In this document: positions 43,869 through 53,616 of the stretch, piece by piece
Numbering within the stretch: position 1 is the stretch's first letter
How the letters are laid out: the number at the start of each line of letters is the position of its first letter
DNA from: Vibrio metoecus
GTDB taxonomy: Bacteria; Pseudomonadota; Gammaproteobacteria; Enterobacterales; Vibrionaceae
Assembly (NCBI RefSeq): GCF_009665255.1
Contig: NZ_CP035686.1
Span: 2,112,001 to 2,176,000, forward strand
Direction of reading: 5' to 3'
DNA: 64,000 nt
Program-made: the position numbers and the translations under genes
The notes under the pieces: model-generated
What the model was told of the DNA's origin: nothing
Seen by the model: the letters and a program-made list of their open reading frames with translations, nothing else
The model's database searches: none

Positions 43869-44864
43869 ATGAGCAAACCACTTGGCGAATTACTGGTTGA
43901 GGGAAAAAATCTGGTTAAGGATTTTGCCATCAACAGTAACGCACTCAAACAACCGATGATGCGTGCAATCAACGACGTGTCATTCAAAATGTACAAAAGC
44001 CGCGGTTTATCGGTAGTGGGCGAATCTGGTTCAGGCAAATCCACCACCGCCAAAATGATCGCCAAAATGTACGCTCCAACCTCAGGTATCATCGAGTACA
44101 AAGGTCGTGATATCCAAGAGATCACTTCACGTGATGATCTGATGCACTACCGCGAAGGCGTGCAAATGGTATGGCAAGACCCGTTTGGTTCTCTCAACCC
44201 AACCCATACCATTTTCCACCATATTGCACGCCCATTGCTGATCCACAAAAAGGTCACTCCGGGCAACAAAAAAGAGCTAGAAGAGCGTGTTTACGAACTG
44301 CTTGAGCAAGTGGGGCTCATCCCACCCAAAGCCACTGCCGCTAAGTACCCACATCAACTTTCCGGTGGCCAACGTCAACGCGTTAACTTGGCACGTAACA
44401 TTGCTGTTGGTGCTGAGGTAGTTCTGGCTGATGAACCCACTTCAATGCTCGATGTGTCAATCCGCGCTGGCGTACTCAACCTAATGGAAGAGATGAAGTT
44501 CGAGCGTCAAATGTCACTGCTGTACATCACGCACGACATCGCGACCGCTCGCTACATCGCTGAAGACTTGGCCGTTATGTACGTAGGACACATGGTGGAA
44601 TGGGGCGACACTGATGAGATCATTCACGATCCACAACACCCTTACACCAAGCTGTTAGTGTCTGCTGTGCCGGATCCGAAAAAGTCGATCCATGAAAAAT
44701 TGGAAGGCAACAAAGGCGAGATCCCATTATGGACTCCGAATTCTGTTGGCTGTCCATTTGCAGGCCGCTGCTTACACGCATCAGCCAAATGCCGTGAAGC
44801 CTTACCGGAAGTCACGCAACTGTCTGACAACCACTTTGTACGTTGTTATCTGTTTGAAAAGTAA
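43869..44864 (+). CDS. Chitin-oligosaccharide ABC importer, ATPase 2 (DppF-like)
   Basis: This 331-residue partner ATPase has Walker A GESGSGKST, signature LSGGQRQR and Walker B VVLADEPTSMLD. The C-terminal Cys motif is GCPFAGRCLHASAKC. The start follows TGGAGACA. A perfect ten-base hairpin lies between it and the GH9 gene, marking the change from uptake genes to enzymes. Confidence 0.93.
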   Translation: MSKPLGELLVEGKNLVKDFAINSNALKQPMMRAINDVSFKMYKSRGLSVVGESGSGKSTTAKMIAKMYAPTSGIIEYKGRDIQEITSRDDLMHYREGVQMVWQDPFGSLNPTHTIFHHIARPLLIHKKVTPGNKKELEERVYELLEQVGLIPPKATAAKYPHQLSGGQRQRVNLARNIAVGAEVVLADEPTSMLDVSIRAGVLNLMEEMKFERQMSLLYITHDIATARYIAEDLAVMYVGHMVEWGDTDEIIHDPQHPYTKLLVSAVPDPKKSIHEKLEGNKGEIPLWTPNSVGCPFAGRCLHASAKCREALPEVTQLSDNHFVRCYLFEK

Positions 44865-44873
44865 AAAACCATT

Positions 44874-44896
44874 AGCTCCCTGCCTAGCAGGGAGCT
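44874..44896 (+). other. Intercistronic hairpin, ATPase 2 / GH9
   Basis: AGCTCCCTGC, CTA, GCAGGGAGCT: a perfect ten-base stem with no T run. It is probably an RNA-stability or processing signal. Confidence 0.65.
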
Positions 44897-44924
44897 TACT
44901 CAATCCATACTGTGGAGAAAATGA

Positions 44925-46646
44925 ATGCAGTTACTGACCAACCACATTGGCTATGAAATCAAAGGCCCCAAACAAGCAGTATTGCTCTGCGGGCAAGCAC
45001 AATTAATGGATGATTGTGTGCTTTTGGTTTGCGCTCGTAGCCACCAAACCGTAGCAACGCTCCCGATTGAGCGGCACGGTAGCGTGGACAACTGGCATCA
45101 GGGACAATTTCATCGTATCGATTTCTCGAATTTTACAACTCCGGGCGACTACTATTTGCGTCTGGATCACACTCATTCTGCCACCTTTACCATTGCGCAA
45201 GGCGTACTCATGCAGCGTACATTTTCTGATGTGCTGCATTACTTTAAATCGCAACGCTGCACAGGGCAGTTTGATCAACAAGACAAGCAAGTACCGCTGC
45301 TGGGCACATCAACCACTGCCGATGTGCGCGGCGGCTGGTACGATGCTTCAGGTGACGTTAGCAAGTATCTCAGTCACCTTTCTTACGCTAATTACTTGAA
45401 CCCACAACAAACACCTATGGTGGTCTGGAACATGCTCAAAGGGTTAGCGGTTTTACAACATCACTCGGGTTTTGCGCCTTTTTCTCGCACTCGCCTCAAG
45501 GATGAAGCGTTGTTTGGTGCTGATTTTCTACGCCGTATGCAAAACTCCGAGGGATTTTTTTATATGACCGTCTTTGACAAATGGAGCAAAGACATCAAGC
45601 AACGAGAGATTTGCGCCTACGCGACCCAAAAAGGACATAAATCCGATGATTATCAAGCGGGTTTCCGTCAAGGCGGTGGCATGGCGATCGCGGCACTTGC
45701 TGCGGCAGCGCGTTTAGATACTCACGGTGAGTTTACTCAAGCGGAGTATTTACAAGCGGCAGAAACGGGTTATTGGCACCTAAAGCAACACAATACTCAA
45801 TACCTTGATGATGGTATTGAAAACATTATCGATGAATATTGTGCGCTACTAGCGTGTTGCGAACTTTACCGTAGCACAGAGAACACTCAATACCTGACTC
45901 AAGCACGCGAGTGGGCTGAGCGTTTGGCGAAGCGCCAATCCAGTGACGAGCAGGTTACGCACTACTGGTCTGCCACCAGCAACGGTGAGCGCCCATACTT
46001 CCACGCCTCCGATGCGGGTTTGCCTGTCATTGCACTTTGCGAGTATCTGAATATTGAAACGGATACGGCTAACTATGCCCAGCTACAACGGGTTATCGAG
46101 CAAGCCTGCCAATTCGAACTAACCATCACCCAACAAGTCACTAATCCGTTTGGTTATCCACGCCAGTATGTAAAAGGCGTAGAAAGCGCGAAACGCACCA
46201 GTTTCTTTATCGCACAAGACAACGAAAGTGGTTACTGGTGGCAGGGTGAAAATGCGCGCTTAGCTTCACTCGCCAGCATGGCTTATCTCGCTCAACCTCA
46301 CTTGAGCACCGAGACTGCAGAACAGCTACAACATTGGGCACAAAATGCTCTGAACTGGATTGTCGGCCTCAACCCATACGACATGTGCATGCTCGATGGA
46401 CATGGTCACAACAACCCTGACTACCTCCCTCATTTAGGCTTCTTTAATGCCAAGGGGGGAGTGTGCAACGGTATTACTGCGGGGTTTGATGATCCACAAG
46501 ATATTGCTTTTAATCCTGATGGGCAAAAAGACGACATGCTGCAAAACTGGCGCTGGGGAGAACAATGGATCCCGCATGGTGCTTGGTATTTGCTCGCTAT
46601 CATCAGTCAGTATGATCACTTTACTGCCCATGGGGAGGAGATCTGA
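44925..46646 (+). CDS. GH9 family exo-glucosaminidase (often mis-named endoglucanase)
   Basis: This 573-residue cytoplasmic enzyme has no signal peptide. It has an N-terminal Ig-like domain (about 1-90) typical of GH9 theme D, then an (alpha/alpha)6 barrel. The catalytic Asp region is GGWYDASGDVSKY and the likely acid Glu is in WRWGEQWIPH. Homologous GH9 enzymes in chitin operons of Vibrionaceae remove GlcN from the non-reducing end of partly deacetylated chitin oligosaccharides and do not act on cellulose. That specificity is inferred here. The stop overlaps the kinase ATG (TGATG). Confidence 0.88.
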   Translation: MQLLTNHIGYEIKGPKQAVLLCGQAQLMDDCVLLVCARSHQTVATLPIERHGSVDNWHQGQFHRIDFSNFTTPGDYYLRLDHTHSATFTIAQGVLMQRTFSDVLHYFKSQRCTGQFDQQDKQVPLLGTSTTADVRGGWYDASGDVSKYLSHLSYANYLNPQQTPMVVWNMLKGLAVLQHHSGFAPFSRTRLKDEALFGADFLRRMQNSEGFFYMTVFDKWSKDIKQREICAYATQKGHKSDDYQAGFRQGGGMAIAALAAAARLDTHGEFTQAEYLQAAETGYWHLKQHNTQYLDDGIENIIDEYCALLACCELYRSTENTQYLTQAREWAERLAKRQSSDEQVTHYWSATSNGERPYFHASDAGLPVIALCEYLNIETDTANYAQLQRVIEQACQFELTITQQVTNPFGYPRQYVKGVESAKRTSFFIAQDNESGYWWQGENARLASLASMAYLAQPHLSTETAEQLQHWAQNALNWIVGLNPYDMCMLDGHGHNNPDYLPHLGFFNAKGGVCNGITAGFDDPQDIAFNPDGQKDDMLQNWRWGEQWIPHGAWYLLAIISQYDHFTAHGEEI

Positions 46647-47518
46647 TGAATTACTACGTAGGCATTGATGGTGGCGGTACATCCTGCCGTGCTCGCATTC
46701 GTAATCAGCAAGGTGAATGGATTGGCGAAGCAAAAAGTGGCAGCGCCAACATTATGTTGGGGGTCGATGTGGCTCTGCACTCGGTAATTAATGCGATTAC
46801 TCAAGCCGCTGAACAAGGTGGGTTATCCCAAAATGATTTTGCCAAGATGCATGTTGGTCTAGCATTAGCAGGAGCCGAGCAAAAAGAAGCGTGGCACGCT
46901 TTTATGCAGCAACCTCATCCATTTGCTTCCATCACCTTGAATACTGATGCTTATGGCGCTTGCCTTGGCGCACATCTAGGTGAGGATGGCGCGATCATGA
47001 TCGCTGGAACCGGTTCTTGCGGCATTTTGCTCAAAGCGGGAAAACAGTACGTGGTTGGTGGTCGTGAGTTCCCGATTTCTGATCAAGGCAGCGGTGCCGT
47101 CATGGGATTACGCCTTATCCAACAAGTGTTACTCGCTCAAGATGACATTCGCCCTCATAGTCCCTTGTGTGATGTGGTGATGGGCCATTTTAACCAAGAC
47201 ATTGATGCCATTGTTACTTGGTCAAAAACCGCCCTGCCTCGCGATTACGGTCAATTTTCACCGCAGATTTTTAGCCATGCTTATGCGGGTGATGGTTTAG
47301 CGATTGAGCTTCTCAAACAAACCGCCGCCGATATAGAAATCTTCTTAATCGCCTTACACCACAAAGGTGCAGAGCGTATTTGCTTGATGGGCAGCATTGC
47401 CGAACGCATTCATGACTGGCTCTCTCCACCGGTTCAGCAGTGGATTGTTAAGCCTCAGTCCGATGCTATTGAAGGGGCACTAATGTTTGCCGGTAAACCC
47501 GAGCACAACCTGTATTAA
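46646..47518 (+). CDS. gspK: Glucosamine/N-acetylglucosamine kinase (BadF family)
   Basis: This 290-residue ASKHA-fold kinase has the phosphate loop YVGIDGGGTSCRARI and the glycine-rich IAGTGSCGILL. In Vibrio it phosphorylates GlcNAc released in the cytoplasm to GlcNAc-6-P. Start and stop overlaps and short gaps tie it to GH9 (one-base overlap) and GH20 (ten bases), so the products are likely made together. Confidence 0.92.
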   Translation: MNYYVGIDGGGTSCRARIRNQQGEWIGEAKSGSANIMLGVDVALHSVINAITQAAEQGGLSQNDFAKMHVGLALAGAEQKEAWHAFMQQPHPFASITLNTDAYGACLGAHLGEDGAIMIAGTGSCGILLKAGKQYVVGGREFPISDQGSGAVMGLRLIQQVLLAQDDIRPHSPLCDVVMGHFNQDIDAIVTWSKTALPRDYGQFSPQIFSHAYAGDGLAIELLKQTAADIEIFLIALHHKGAERICLMGSIAERIHDWLSPPVQQWIVKPQSDAIEGALMFAGKPEHNLY

Positions 47519-47527
47519 GGATGATTT

Positions 47528-49441
47528 ATGAGTTATCGAATTGAATTTGCTGTGCTCTCGGAACAAAAGCCTGATTGTCGTTTTGGTTTAACTTTACACA
47601 ACCTGAGTGATCAAGATCTGCAAGACTGGTCGCTGCATTTTGTTATCGATCGTTATATTCAGCCAACCAGTGTTACGAATGGTCAACTAACCCAAGTCGG
47701 CAGCTTATGTTCAATCGTACCAACGGAAAAAGTATTGGCGGCCAATGGCCACTTCTACTGTGAATTCATCATTAAAACGGCACCTTACCACTTCTATACC
47801 GATGGGGTGAAGCATGCCTTTGTACAACTCAATGATCAGCAGCCTGTTGAGCGTATTGATGTCGCCGTCAACCCGATCGTTCTTGCTTCTCCATTTCGTG
47901 AACGTAGCCAAATCCCACACGTTGAGGCCGCCGAGCTGTGCCTAATTCCAAAACCCAATTCACTTCAGCGCTTCAATGGTGAATTTGTGGTCAGCAGTTC
48001 AAGCCAAATCTCTTTACAGTCCGACTTAGCCACGCGTGCGGCACACTGGCTCGATAAAGAACTGTATAACCTACATGGTTTTACCCTCAATGCTGTTGGT
48101 CATAGCGACATCGTCTACCGTAGCAATCCAATGTTGGATGAGGGCCGTTATCAACTCAACATTGATGCACAAGGCATCAAAATTGAATCAGGTAGCCATA
48201 GAGGCTTTATGCACGCCAGCGCGACGTTGCTGCAACTGGCACAAGCGCATCAGGGCTCATTGCGCTTCCCGCTGGTCAAAATTGTCGATGCACCGCGCTT
48301 TAAATATCGCGGCATGATGCTCGATTGCGCCCGCCATTTTCACTCAATTGAGCAGGTCAAACGGGTCATCAACCAATTAGCACACTACAAATTTAACGTA
48401 TTCCACTGGCATCTGACCGATGATGAAGGATGGCGAATTGAGATTAAACGCCTACCACAGCTAACCGACATTGGTGCATGGCGTGGCATGGATGAAGTTC
48501 TCGAACCTCAATACAGCTTACTCACGGAACGTCATGGCGGTTTTTATACCCAAGATGAGATCCGTTCTGTCATTGAATACGCTAGCGATCGTGGTATCAC
48601 TGTCATCCCTGAAATTGATGTACCAGGACACAGCCGCGCCGCAATTAAAGCACTACCGCAATGGCTAGTCGATGAGGAAGATCGCTCGCAATATCGCAGT
48701 ATTCAGTACTACAACGACAACGTACTCTCCCCCGCTTTGCCGGGCACTTACCAATTCCTCGATATCGTATTAGAAGAAGTTGCAGAACTGTTCCCAAGCC
48801 AATTTATCCATATTGGTGCCGATGAAGTTCCAAGTGGTGTTTGGGTAGACAGCCCGAAATGCCAAGCCTTAATGCAAGAGAATGGCTATACCGACCCGAA
48901 AGAGCTGCAAGGCCATTTGCTGCGCTACGCAGAGAAAAAACTCAAGAGTTTAGGTAAACGCATGGTGGGCTGGGAAGAAGCACATCATGGCGACAAAGTG
49001 AGTAAAGATACGGTGATTTACTCTTGGCTATCGGAAAAAGCCGCCTTGGATTGCGCCAAACAAGGCTTTGACGTGATTTTGCAGCCGGGACAATTTACCT
49101 ATCTCGATATCGTTCAAGACTACGCTCCTGAAGAACCGGGCGTGGATTGGGCGGGTGTTACTCCGCTAGAACGCGCTTACGGTTATGAACCGTTAGCCGA
49201 CGTTCCGGCCAATGACCCACTGCGTAAACGCATTTTAGGTATTCAATGCGCCTTGTGGTGTGAATTGATCAATAACTCAGAACGCATGGAATACATGCTC
49301 TATCCACGTCTCACGGCATTAGCAGAAGGCGGTTGGACAGAGAAATCCCAGCGTGACTGGTTGGATTATCTAGCGCGTTTGAAAGGCCATTTACCACTGC
49401 TTGATAAGCAGAAAATACCTTATCGCGCGCCTTGGAAGTAA
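47528..49441 (+). CDS. GH20 beta-N-acetylhexosaminidase, cytoplasmic
   Basis: This 637-residue protein has no signal peptide, so it acts on imported oligomers. It has an N-terminal CHB_HEX-type carbohydrate domain (about 1-120), the GH20b domain (about 135-260), and the catalytic barrel starting FKYRGMMLDCARHF. The catalytic Asp-Glu pair is in HIGADEVPSGVW. It hydrolyses (GlcNAc)2-4 to GlcNAc by a substrate-assisted mechanism. The stop codon lies within a 16-base tandem duplication. Confidence 0.93.
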   Translation: MSYRIEFAVLSEQKPDCRFGLTLHNLSDQDLQDWSLHFVIDRYIQPTSVTNGQLTQVGSLCSIVPTEKVLAANGHFYCEFIIKTAPYHFYTDGVKHAFVQLNDQQPVERIDVAVNPIVLASPFRERSQIPHVEAAELCLIPKPNSLQRFNGEFVVSSSSQISLQSDLATRAAHWLDKELYNLHGFTLNAVGHSDIVYRSNPMLDEGRYQLNIDAQGIKIESGSHRGFMHASATLLQLAQAHQGSLRFPLVKIVDAPRFKYRGMMLDCARHFHSIEQVKRVINQLAHYKFNVFHWHLTDDEGWRIEIKRLPQLTDIGAWRGMDEVLEPQYSLLTERHGGFYTQDEIRSVIEYASDRGITVIPEIDVPGHSRAAIKALPQWLVDEEDRSQYRSIQYYNDNVLSPALPGTYQFLDIVLEEVAELFPSQFIHIGADEVPSGVWVDSPKCQALMQENGYTDPKELQGHLLRYAEKKLKSLGKRMVGWEEAHHGDKVSKDTVIYSWLSEKAALDCAKQGFDVILQPGQFTYLDIVQDYAPEEPGVDWAGVTPLERAYGYEPLADVPANDPLRKRILGIQCALWCELINNSERMEYMLYPRLTALAEGGWTEKSQRDWLDYLARLKGHLPLLDKQKIPYRAPWK

Positions 49442-49462
49442 TTCTGCCTTGAAAGTAATTCT
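49430..49462. repeat. Short tandem duplication at the GH20 stop
   Basis: CCTTGGAAGTAATTCT (49430-49445) and CCTTGAAAGTAATTCT (49447-49462) differ at one base and start 17 bases apart. The first copy contains the stop codon. Confidence 0.75.
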
Positions 49463-49559
49463 TCCGGAAATCGTAACGACGGCGTGACGGAACTCACGCT
49501 GGTTTTCACTAGCAAAATTTTTAGCTGTCACAAGGCAGCTGGTTTAAAAGGAAAGCACA

Positions 49560-51965
49560 ATGAAATACGGCTATTTCGATAATGATAATCGCGAATACGT
49601 CATCACTCGCCCTGACGTACCCGCACCTTGGACTAACTATCTCGGTACTGAAAAGTTCTGTACTGTGATTTCTCACAACGCAGGTGGTTACTCGTTCTAT
49701 CACTCACCTGAGTACAACCGCGTCACCAAGTTCCGTCCAAACTTTACCCAAGATCGTCCAGGGCACTATGTTTACCTGCGCGATGATGCAACTGGAGATT
49801 TCTGGTCAATCTCTTGGCAACCTGTTGCGAAGAGCCTTGAACAAGCGAAATACGAAGTTCGCCACGGTTTGTCTTACTCAAAATTCAAGTGTGAATACAA
49901 CGGCATTCACGCGACCAAAACCCTGTTTGTTCCTAAAGGCGAAGATGCAGAAGTTTGGGATGTTGTGATCGAAAACACCTCCAATGAAGTGCGTACTATC
50001 AGTGCGTTCAACTACGTTGAGTTTTCTTTCAGCCACATCAAGTCAGACAACCAAAACCATCAGATGTCGCTCTACTCAGCGGGTACAGCGTTCAAAGATG
50101 GCGTAATTGAGTATGACCTGTACTACAACACAGACGATTTCTTAGGCTTCTACTACCTGACTGCAACTTTCGATGCCGACAGCTACGATGGCCAACGTGA
50201 CCAATTCCTTGGCATGTACCGTGATGAAGCCAACCCAATCGCCGTAGCGCAAGGTAAGTGCTCGAACAGTGCGCAAACTTGTTACAACCATTGTGGTGCA
50301 CTGCATAAGCAATTCGTTCTGCAACCAGGCGAAAAAGTTCGCTTCGCAGTGATCTTAGGGGTAGGTAAAGGCAACGGCGCAAAACTGCGTGAAAAATACC
50401 AAGATCTGAGCAAAGTGGATGCTGCCTTTGCAGGAATCAAAGCACACTGGGATGAGCGTTGTGCGAAGTTCCAAGTGAAATCGCCAAACGAAGGTCTGAA
50501 CACCATGATCAACGCTTGGACTCTGTACCAAGCGGAAACTTGTGTGGTTTGGTCTCGTTTCGCTTCTTTCATTGAAGTCGGCGGCCGTACAGGTCTGGGC
50601 TACCGTGATACTGCGCAAGACGCGATCTCTGTACCGCACACTAACCCAGCAATGACCCGTAAGCGCCTAGTAGACCTACTGCGTGGTCAAGTGAAAGCGG
50701 GTTACGGTCTGCACCTGTTTGATCCTGACTGGTTCGATCCAGAAAAAGCGGATGTTAAACCGTCTAAATCACCAACCGTCGTGCCAACCCCATCGGATGA
50801 AGACAAGATCCACGGTATCAAAGATACCTGTTCTGACGATCACCTGTGGATTGTGCCAACCATCCTCAGCTATGTGAAAGAGACCGGTGACTTCGCCTTT
50901 ATCGACGAAGTGATCCCTTACGCGGATGGCGGCAACGCAACTGTGTACGAGCACATGATGGCAGCATTGGATTTCTCTGCAGAATACGTAGGTCAAACCG
51001 GTATCTGTAAGGGTCTGCGTGCAGACTGGAACGACTGTTTGAACCTCGGTGGCGGCGAGTCCTCTATGGTCTCTTTCCTACACTTCTGGGCGTTGGAATC
51101 TTTCCTTGAACTGTCACGCTATCGCAATGATGAAGCGGCCACCGACAAGTACCAAGCGATGGCTGATGGCGTACGCGAAGCGTGTGAAAATCACTTGTGG
51201 GATGAACAAGGCGAATGGTACATCCGTGGCCTGACCAAAAATGGCGACAAGATCGGTACCTTCGATCAAGTGGAAGGCAAAGTTCACTTAGAGTCTAACT
51301 CTCTGGCTGTTCTGTCAGGCACTGTAAGCCATGAGCGCGGCATCAAAGCAATGGATGCGGTGTACAAATACCTGTTCTCCAAATACGGTCTACACCTGAA
51401 CGCTCCATCATTCGCGACTCCAAATGATGACATCGGTTTCGTGACTCGCGTTTACCAAGGCGTGAAAGAGAACGGCGCGATCTTCTCGCATCCAAACCCA
51501 TGGGCATGGGTAGCGGAAGCGAAACTGGGCCGTGGTGATCGTGCGATGGAGCTGTATGACGCACTTAACCCATACAACCAAAACGACATCATCGAAACCC
51601 GTATTGCTGAACCTTACTCTTACGTACAGTTCATCATGGGTCGCGACCACCAAGATCACGGCCGTGCTAACCACCCATGGTTAACCGGTACTTCTGGCTG
51701 GGCATACCACGCAACGACCAACTACATCCTAGGTGTTAAAGCCGGCTTCGACACACTGGAAATCGATCCTTGTATCCCAACATCATGGCCTGGTTTTGAA
51801 GTGACTCGCGAATGGCGCGATGCGACTTACCAGATCAAAGTTGAAAACCCACAAGGCGTGTCAAAAGGCGTGAAATCCATCACCCTGAATGGCCAAGCGA
51901 TTGAAGGCGCAGTCCCTGTGCAAGCCGCGGGCAGCGTCAACCAAGTCGTGGTTGTTCTAGGTTAA
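49560..51965 (+). CDS. chbP: N,N'-diacetylchitobiose phosphorylase (GH94)
   Basis: This 801-residue enzyme splits (GlcNAc)2 with phosphate into GlcNAc-1-P and GlcNAc, saving one ATP over hydrolysis. It has an N-terminal beta-sandwich (about 1-270), a linker and an (alpha/alpha)6 barrel. The general acid Asp492 is in GLRADWND, at the same number as in the characterised V. proteolyticus enzyme. It is often annotated as cellobiose phosphorylase. A strong AAAGGAAAG site precedes the ATG. An intrinsic terminator follows, before the mutase. Confidence 0.95.
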   Translation: MKYGYFDNDNREYVITRPDVPAPWTNYLGTEKFCTVISHNAGGYSFYHSPEYNRVTKFRPNFTQDRPGHYVYLRDDATGDFWSISWQPVAKSLEQAKYEVRHGLSYSKFKCEYNGIHATKTLFVPKGEDAEVWDVVIENTSNEVRTISAFNYVEFSFSHIKSDNQNHQMSLYSAGTAFKDGVIEYDLYYNTDDFLGFYYLTATFDADSYDGQRDQFLGMYRDEANPIAVAQGKCSNSAQTCYNHCGALHKQFVLQPGEKVRFAVILGVGKGNGAKLREKYQDLSKVDAAFAGIKAHWDERCAKFQVKSPNEGLNTMINAWTLYQAETCVVWSRFASFIEVGGRTGLGYRDTAQDAISVPHTNPAMTRKRLVDLLRGQVKAGYGLHLFDPDWFDPEKADVKPSKSPTVVPTPSDEDKIHGIKDTCSDDHLWIVPTILSYVKETGDFAFIDEVIPYADGGNATVYEHMMAALDFSAEYVGQTGICKGLRADWNDCLNLGGGESSMVSFLHFWALESFLELSRYRNDEAATDKYQAMADGVREACENHLWDEQGEWYIRGLTKNGDKIGTFDQVEGKVHLESNSLAVLSGTVSHERGIKAMDAVYKYLFSKYGLHLNAPSFATPNDDIGFVTRVYQGVKENGAIFSHPNPWAWVAEAKLGRGDRAMELYDALNPYNQNDIIETRIAEPYSYVQFIMGRDHQDHGRANHPWLTGTSGWAYHATTNYILGVKAGFDTLEIDPCIPTSWPGFEVTREWRDATYQIKVENPQGVSKGVKSITLNGQAIEGAVPVQAAGSVNQVVVVLG

Positions 51966-51973
51966 TCCATTTT

Positions 51974-51998
51974 CGGGCACTCGCTGAGTGCCCGTTTT
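51974..51998 (+). terminator. Terminator between chbP and the mutase
   Basis: CGGGCACTC, GCT, GAGTGCCCG, TTTT. A strong stem with a short T run inside the catabolic cluster; it may reduce transcription of the mutase or mark a second transcription unit. Confidence 0.8.
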
Positions 51999-52085
51999 CT
52001 AATACCTACGCATGTATATACCCAGACCATTTTTCGTTGCAGCCAGCACTCTTGCAGCGTCAGTGGGAAGGGATAGGGGGAGAAA

Positions 52086-53498
52086 ATGATTAAATTTGGT
52101 ACTGGCGGCTGGCGTGCGTTTATTGGTGAAGAGTTCACTAAAGATAACGTGCGTTTGGTCGCTCAAGCATTAGCTAACATCATCAATCATGAACAAGCTG
52201 CCGCCAACGGATTTGTAATCGGCTATGACCGTCGCTTCTTATCTGATAAAGCAGGTTGTTGGTTTGCCGAAGTATTAGCCGCGAATGGCGTTGTGGTGAG
52301 CTTTATCGACAAGTTTGTGCCTACACCTGTGGTGATGTTTAAAGCCAAAGAAATGGATTGTGCGTATTCAGCGTGTATTACCGCTTCGCACAACCCTGCC
52401 GACTACAACGGTATTAAAGTGTTTATTCGTGGTGGTCGTGACGCAGATGAAGTGATCACCCAGAAGATCGAGCAGCAAATCGCCACACTGACGGTGCAAG
52501 ACGTTAAATCGATCGATTTTGATCAAGCCGTCAATGACAAACTGATCGACATCATCAACCCGATGAACGAGTTCGTTGATAGCATCATCAACTTCATCGA
52601 TATTGAAGCGATCAAAAAAGCCAATCTGCGTGTGTTGATCGACCCGATGTTTGGGGTGGCGAAAAACGCACTGCAAACAGTACTGATCAATGGCCGCTGC
52701 GACGTGGACGTGATCAACGATGGCAAAAACCCTGACTTCGGTGGTTTGATGCCTTCTCCAAGTGCTGCTACCTTGTATCGCTTGAAGCATCTGGTTAAAC
52801 ACGAAGGTTATGACATCGGTATCGGTACCGATGGCGATGCTGACCGCCTTGGTATCATTGATGAAAAAGGTAACTTTATTCATCCTAACGAAGTGCTGAT
52901 CCTGCTTTACTACTATTTACTGGAGTACAAAGGCTGGAAAGGTTCTGTAGTACGTAACATCGCCACCACTCACTTGTTGGATAAGATCGCAACCGATCAT
53001 GGTGAGCAATGCTTTGAAGTCCCTGTGGGCTTTAAGCACATCTCTTCGCAAATGGAAGCGGACGACTCTCTGATCGGTGGTGAAAGCTCTGGCGGTTTGA
53101 CGATTCGTGGTCACATCAAGGGTAAAGATGGCGTGTTCGCCTCTAGCCTATTGGTGGAAATGATCAGCGTGACGGGCAAGAAACTCTCTGAGCTATTAAC
53201 CGAGATCTACGATCGTTATGGCTATGCCTACACGGCGGAAGGTGATTGCAAATTTAAACCCGCCCAGCGCGATGAGATCTACAACAAAGTCTACATTGAG
53301 AAAAAACTGCCTGAGTTTGAATTCGAAATCGACAAGGTCAGCTATGAAGATGGGGCTAAGGTCTACTTCAAGAACGGTGGCTGGGTGATTGCCCGCTTCT
53401 CCGGAACTGAGCCTCTACTACGTATTTTTGCCGAAATGGCCGACAAAGATACTGCGGAGCGTGTTCTTCAACAGATGAAAGCCTTCTTGGCGTTGTAA
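52086..53498 (+). CDS. Phosphohexomutase, probable GlcNAc-1-P/GlcNAc-6-P mutase
   Basis: This 470-residue alpha-D-phosphohexomutase has the phosphoserine loop ITASHNPADYNG, metal loop GTDGDADRLG, sugar loop GGESSGG and phosphate loop RFSGTEPLLRIF. Generic annotation is phosphoglucomutase/phosphomannomutase. Its place after chbP suggests that it converts GlcNAc-1-P to GlcNAc-6-P for deacetylation by NagA (not in the window). It has a purine-rich AGGGGGAGA ribosome site. A terminator follows. Confidence 0.9.
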   Translation: MIKFGTGGWRAFIGEEFTKDNVRLVAQALANIINHEQAAANGFVIGYDRRFLSDKAGCWFAEVLAANGVVVSFIDKFVPTPVVMFKAKEMDCAYSACITASHNPADYNGIKVFIRGGRDADEVITQKIEQQIATLTVQDVKSIDFDQAVNDKLIDIINPMNEFVDSIINFIDIEAIKKANLRVLIDPMFGVAKNALQTVLINGRCDVDVINDGKNPDFGGLMPSPSAATLYRLKHLVKHEGYDIGIGTDGDADRLGIIDEKGNFIHPNEVLILLYYYLLEYKGWKGSVVRNIATTHLLDKIATDHGEQCFEVPVGFKHISSQMEADDSLIGGESSGGLTIRGHIKGKDGVFASSLLVEMISVTGKKLSELLTEIYDRYGYAYTAEGDCKFKPAQRDEIYNKVYIEKKLPEFEFEIDKVSYEDGAKVYFKNGGWVIARFSGTEPLLRIFAEMADKDTAERVLQQMKAFLAL

Positions 53499-53540
53499 TC
53501 ATCCCCTGAGGTTAAGTCCCCTCAGCGGAGAAGAACATTT

Positions 53541-53567
53541 GCCCGACGCTCGACGTCGGGCTTTTTT
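53541..53567 (+). terminator. Terminator at the end of the chitin operon
   Basis: GCCCGACG, CTCGA, CGTCGGGC, TTTTTT. Confidence 0.92.
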
Positions 53568-53616
53568 ATTGCAGGGAAAATATGCTTGGAATGAGAAAGC
53601 TCAGTGGCGAGATCGA

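Noticed and set aside
52368..52883. 171-codon minus-strand frame over the mutase
   Set aside because: It is antisense to the intact mutase; repeated His, Asp and Val reflect the reverse complement of its codons.
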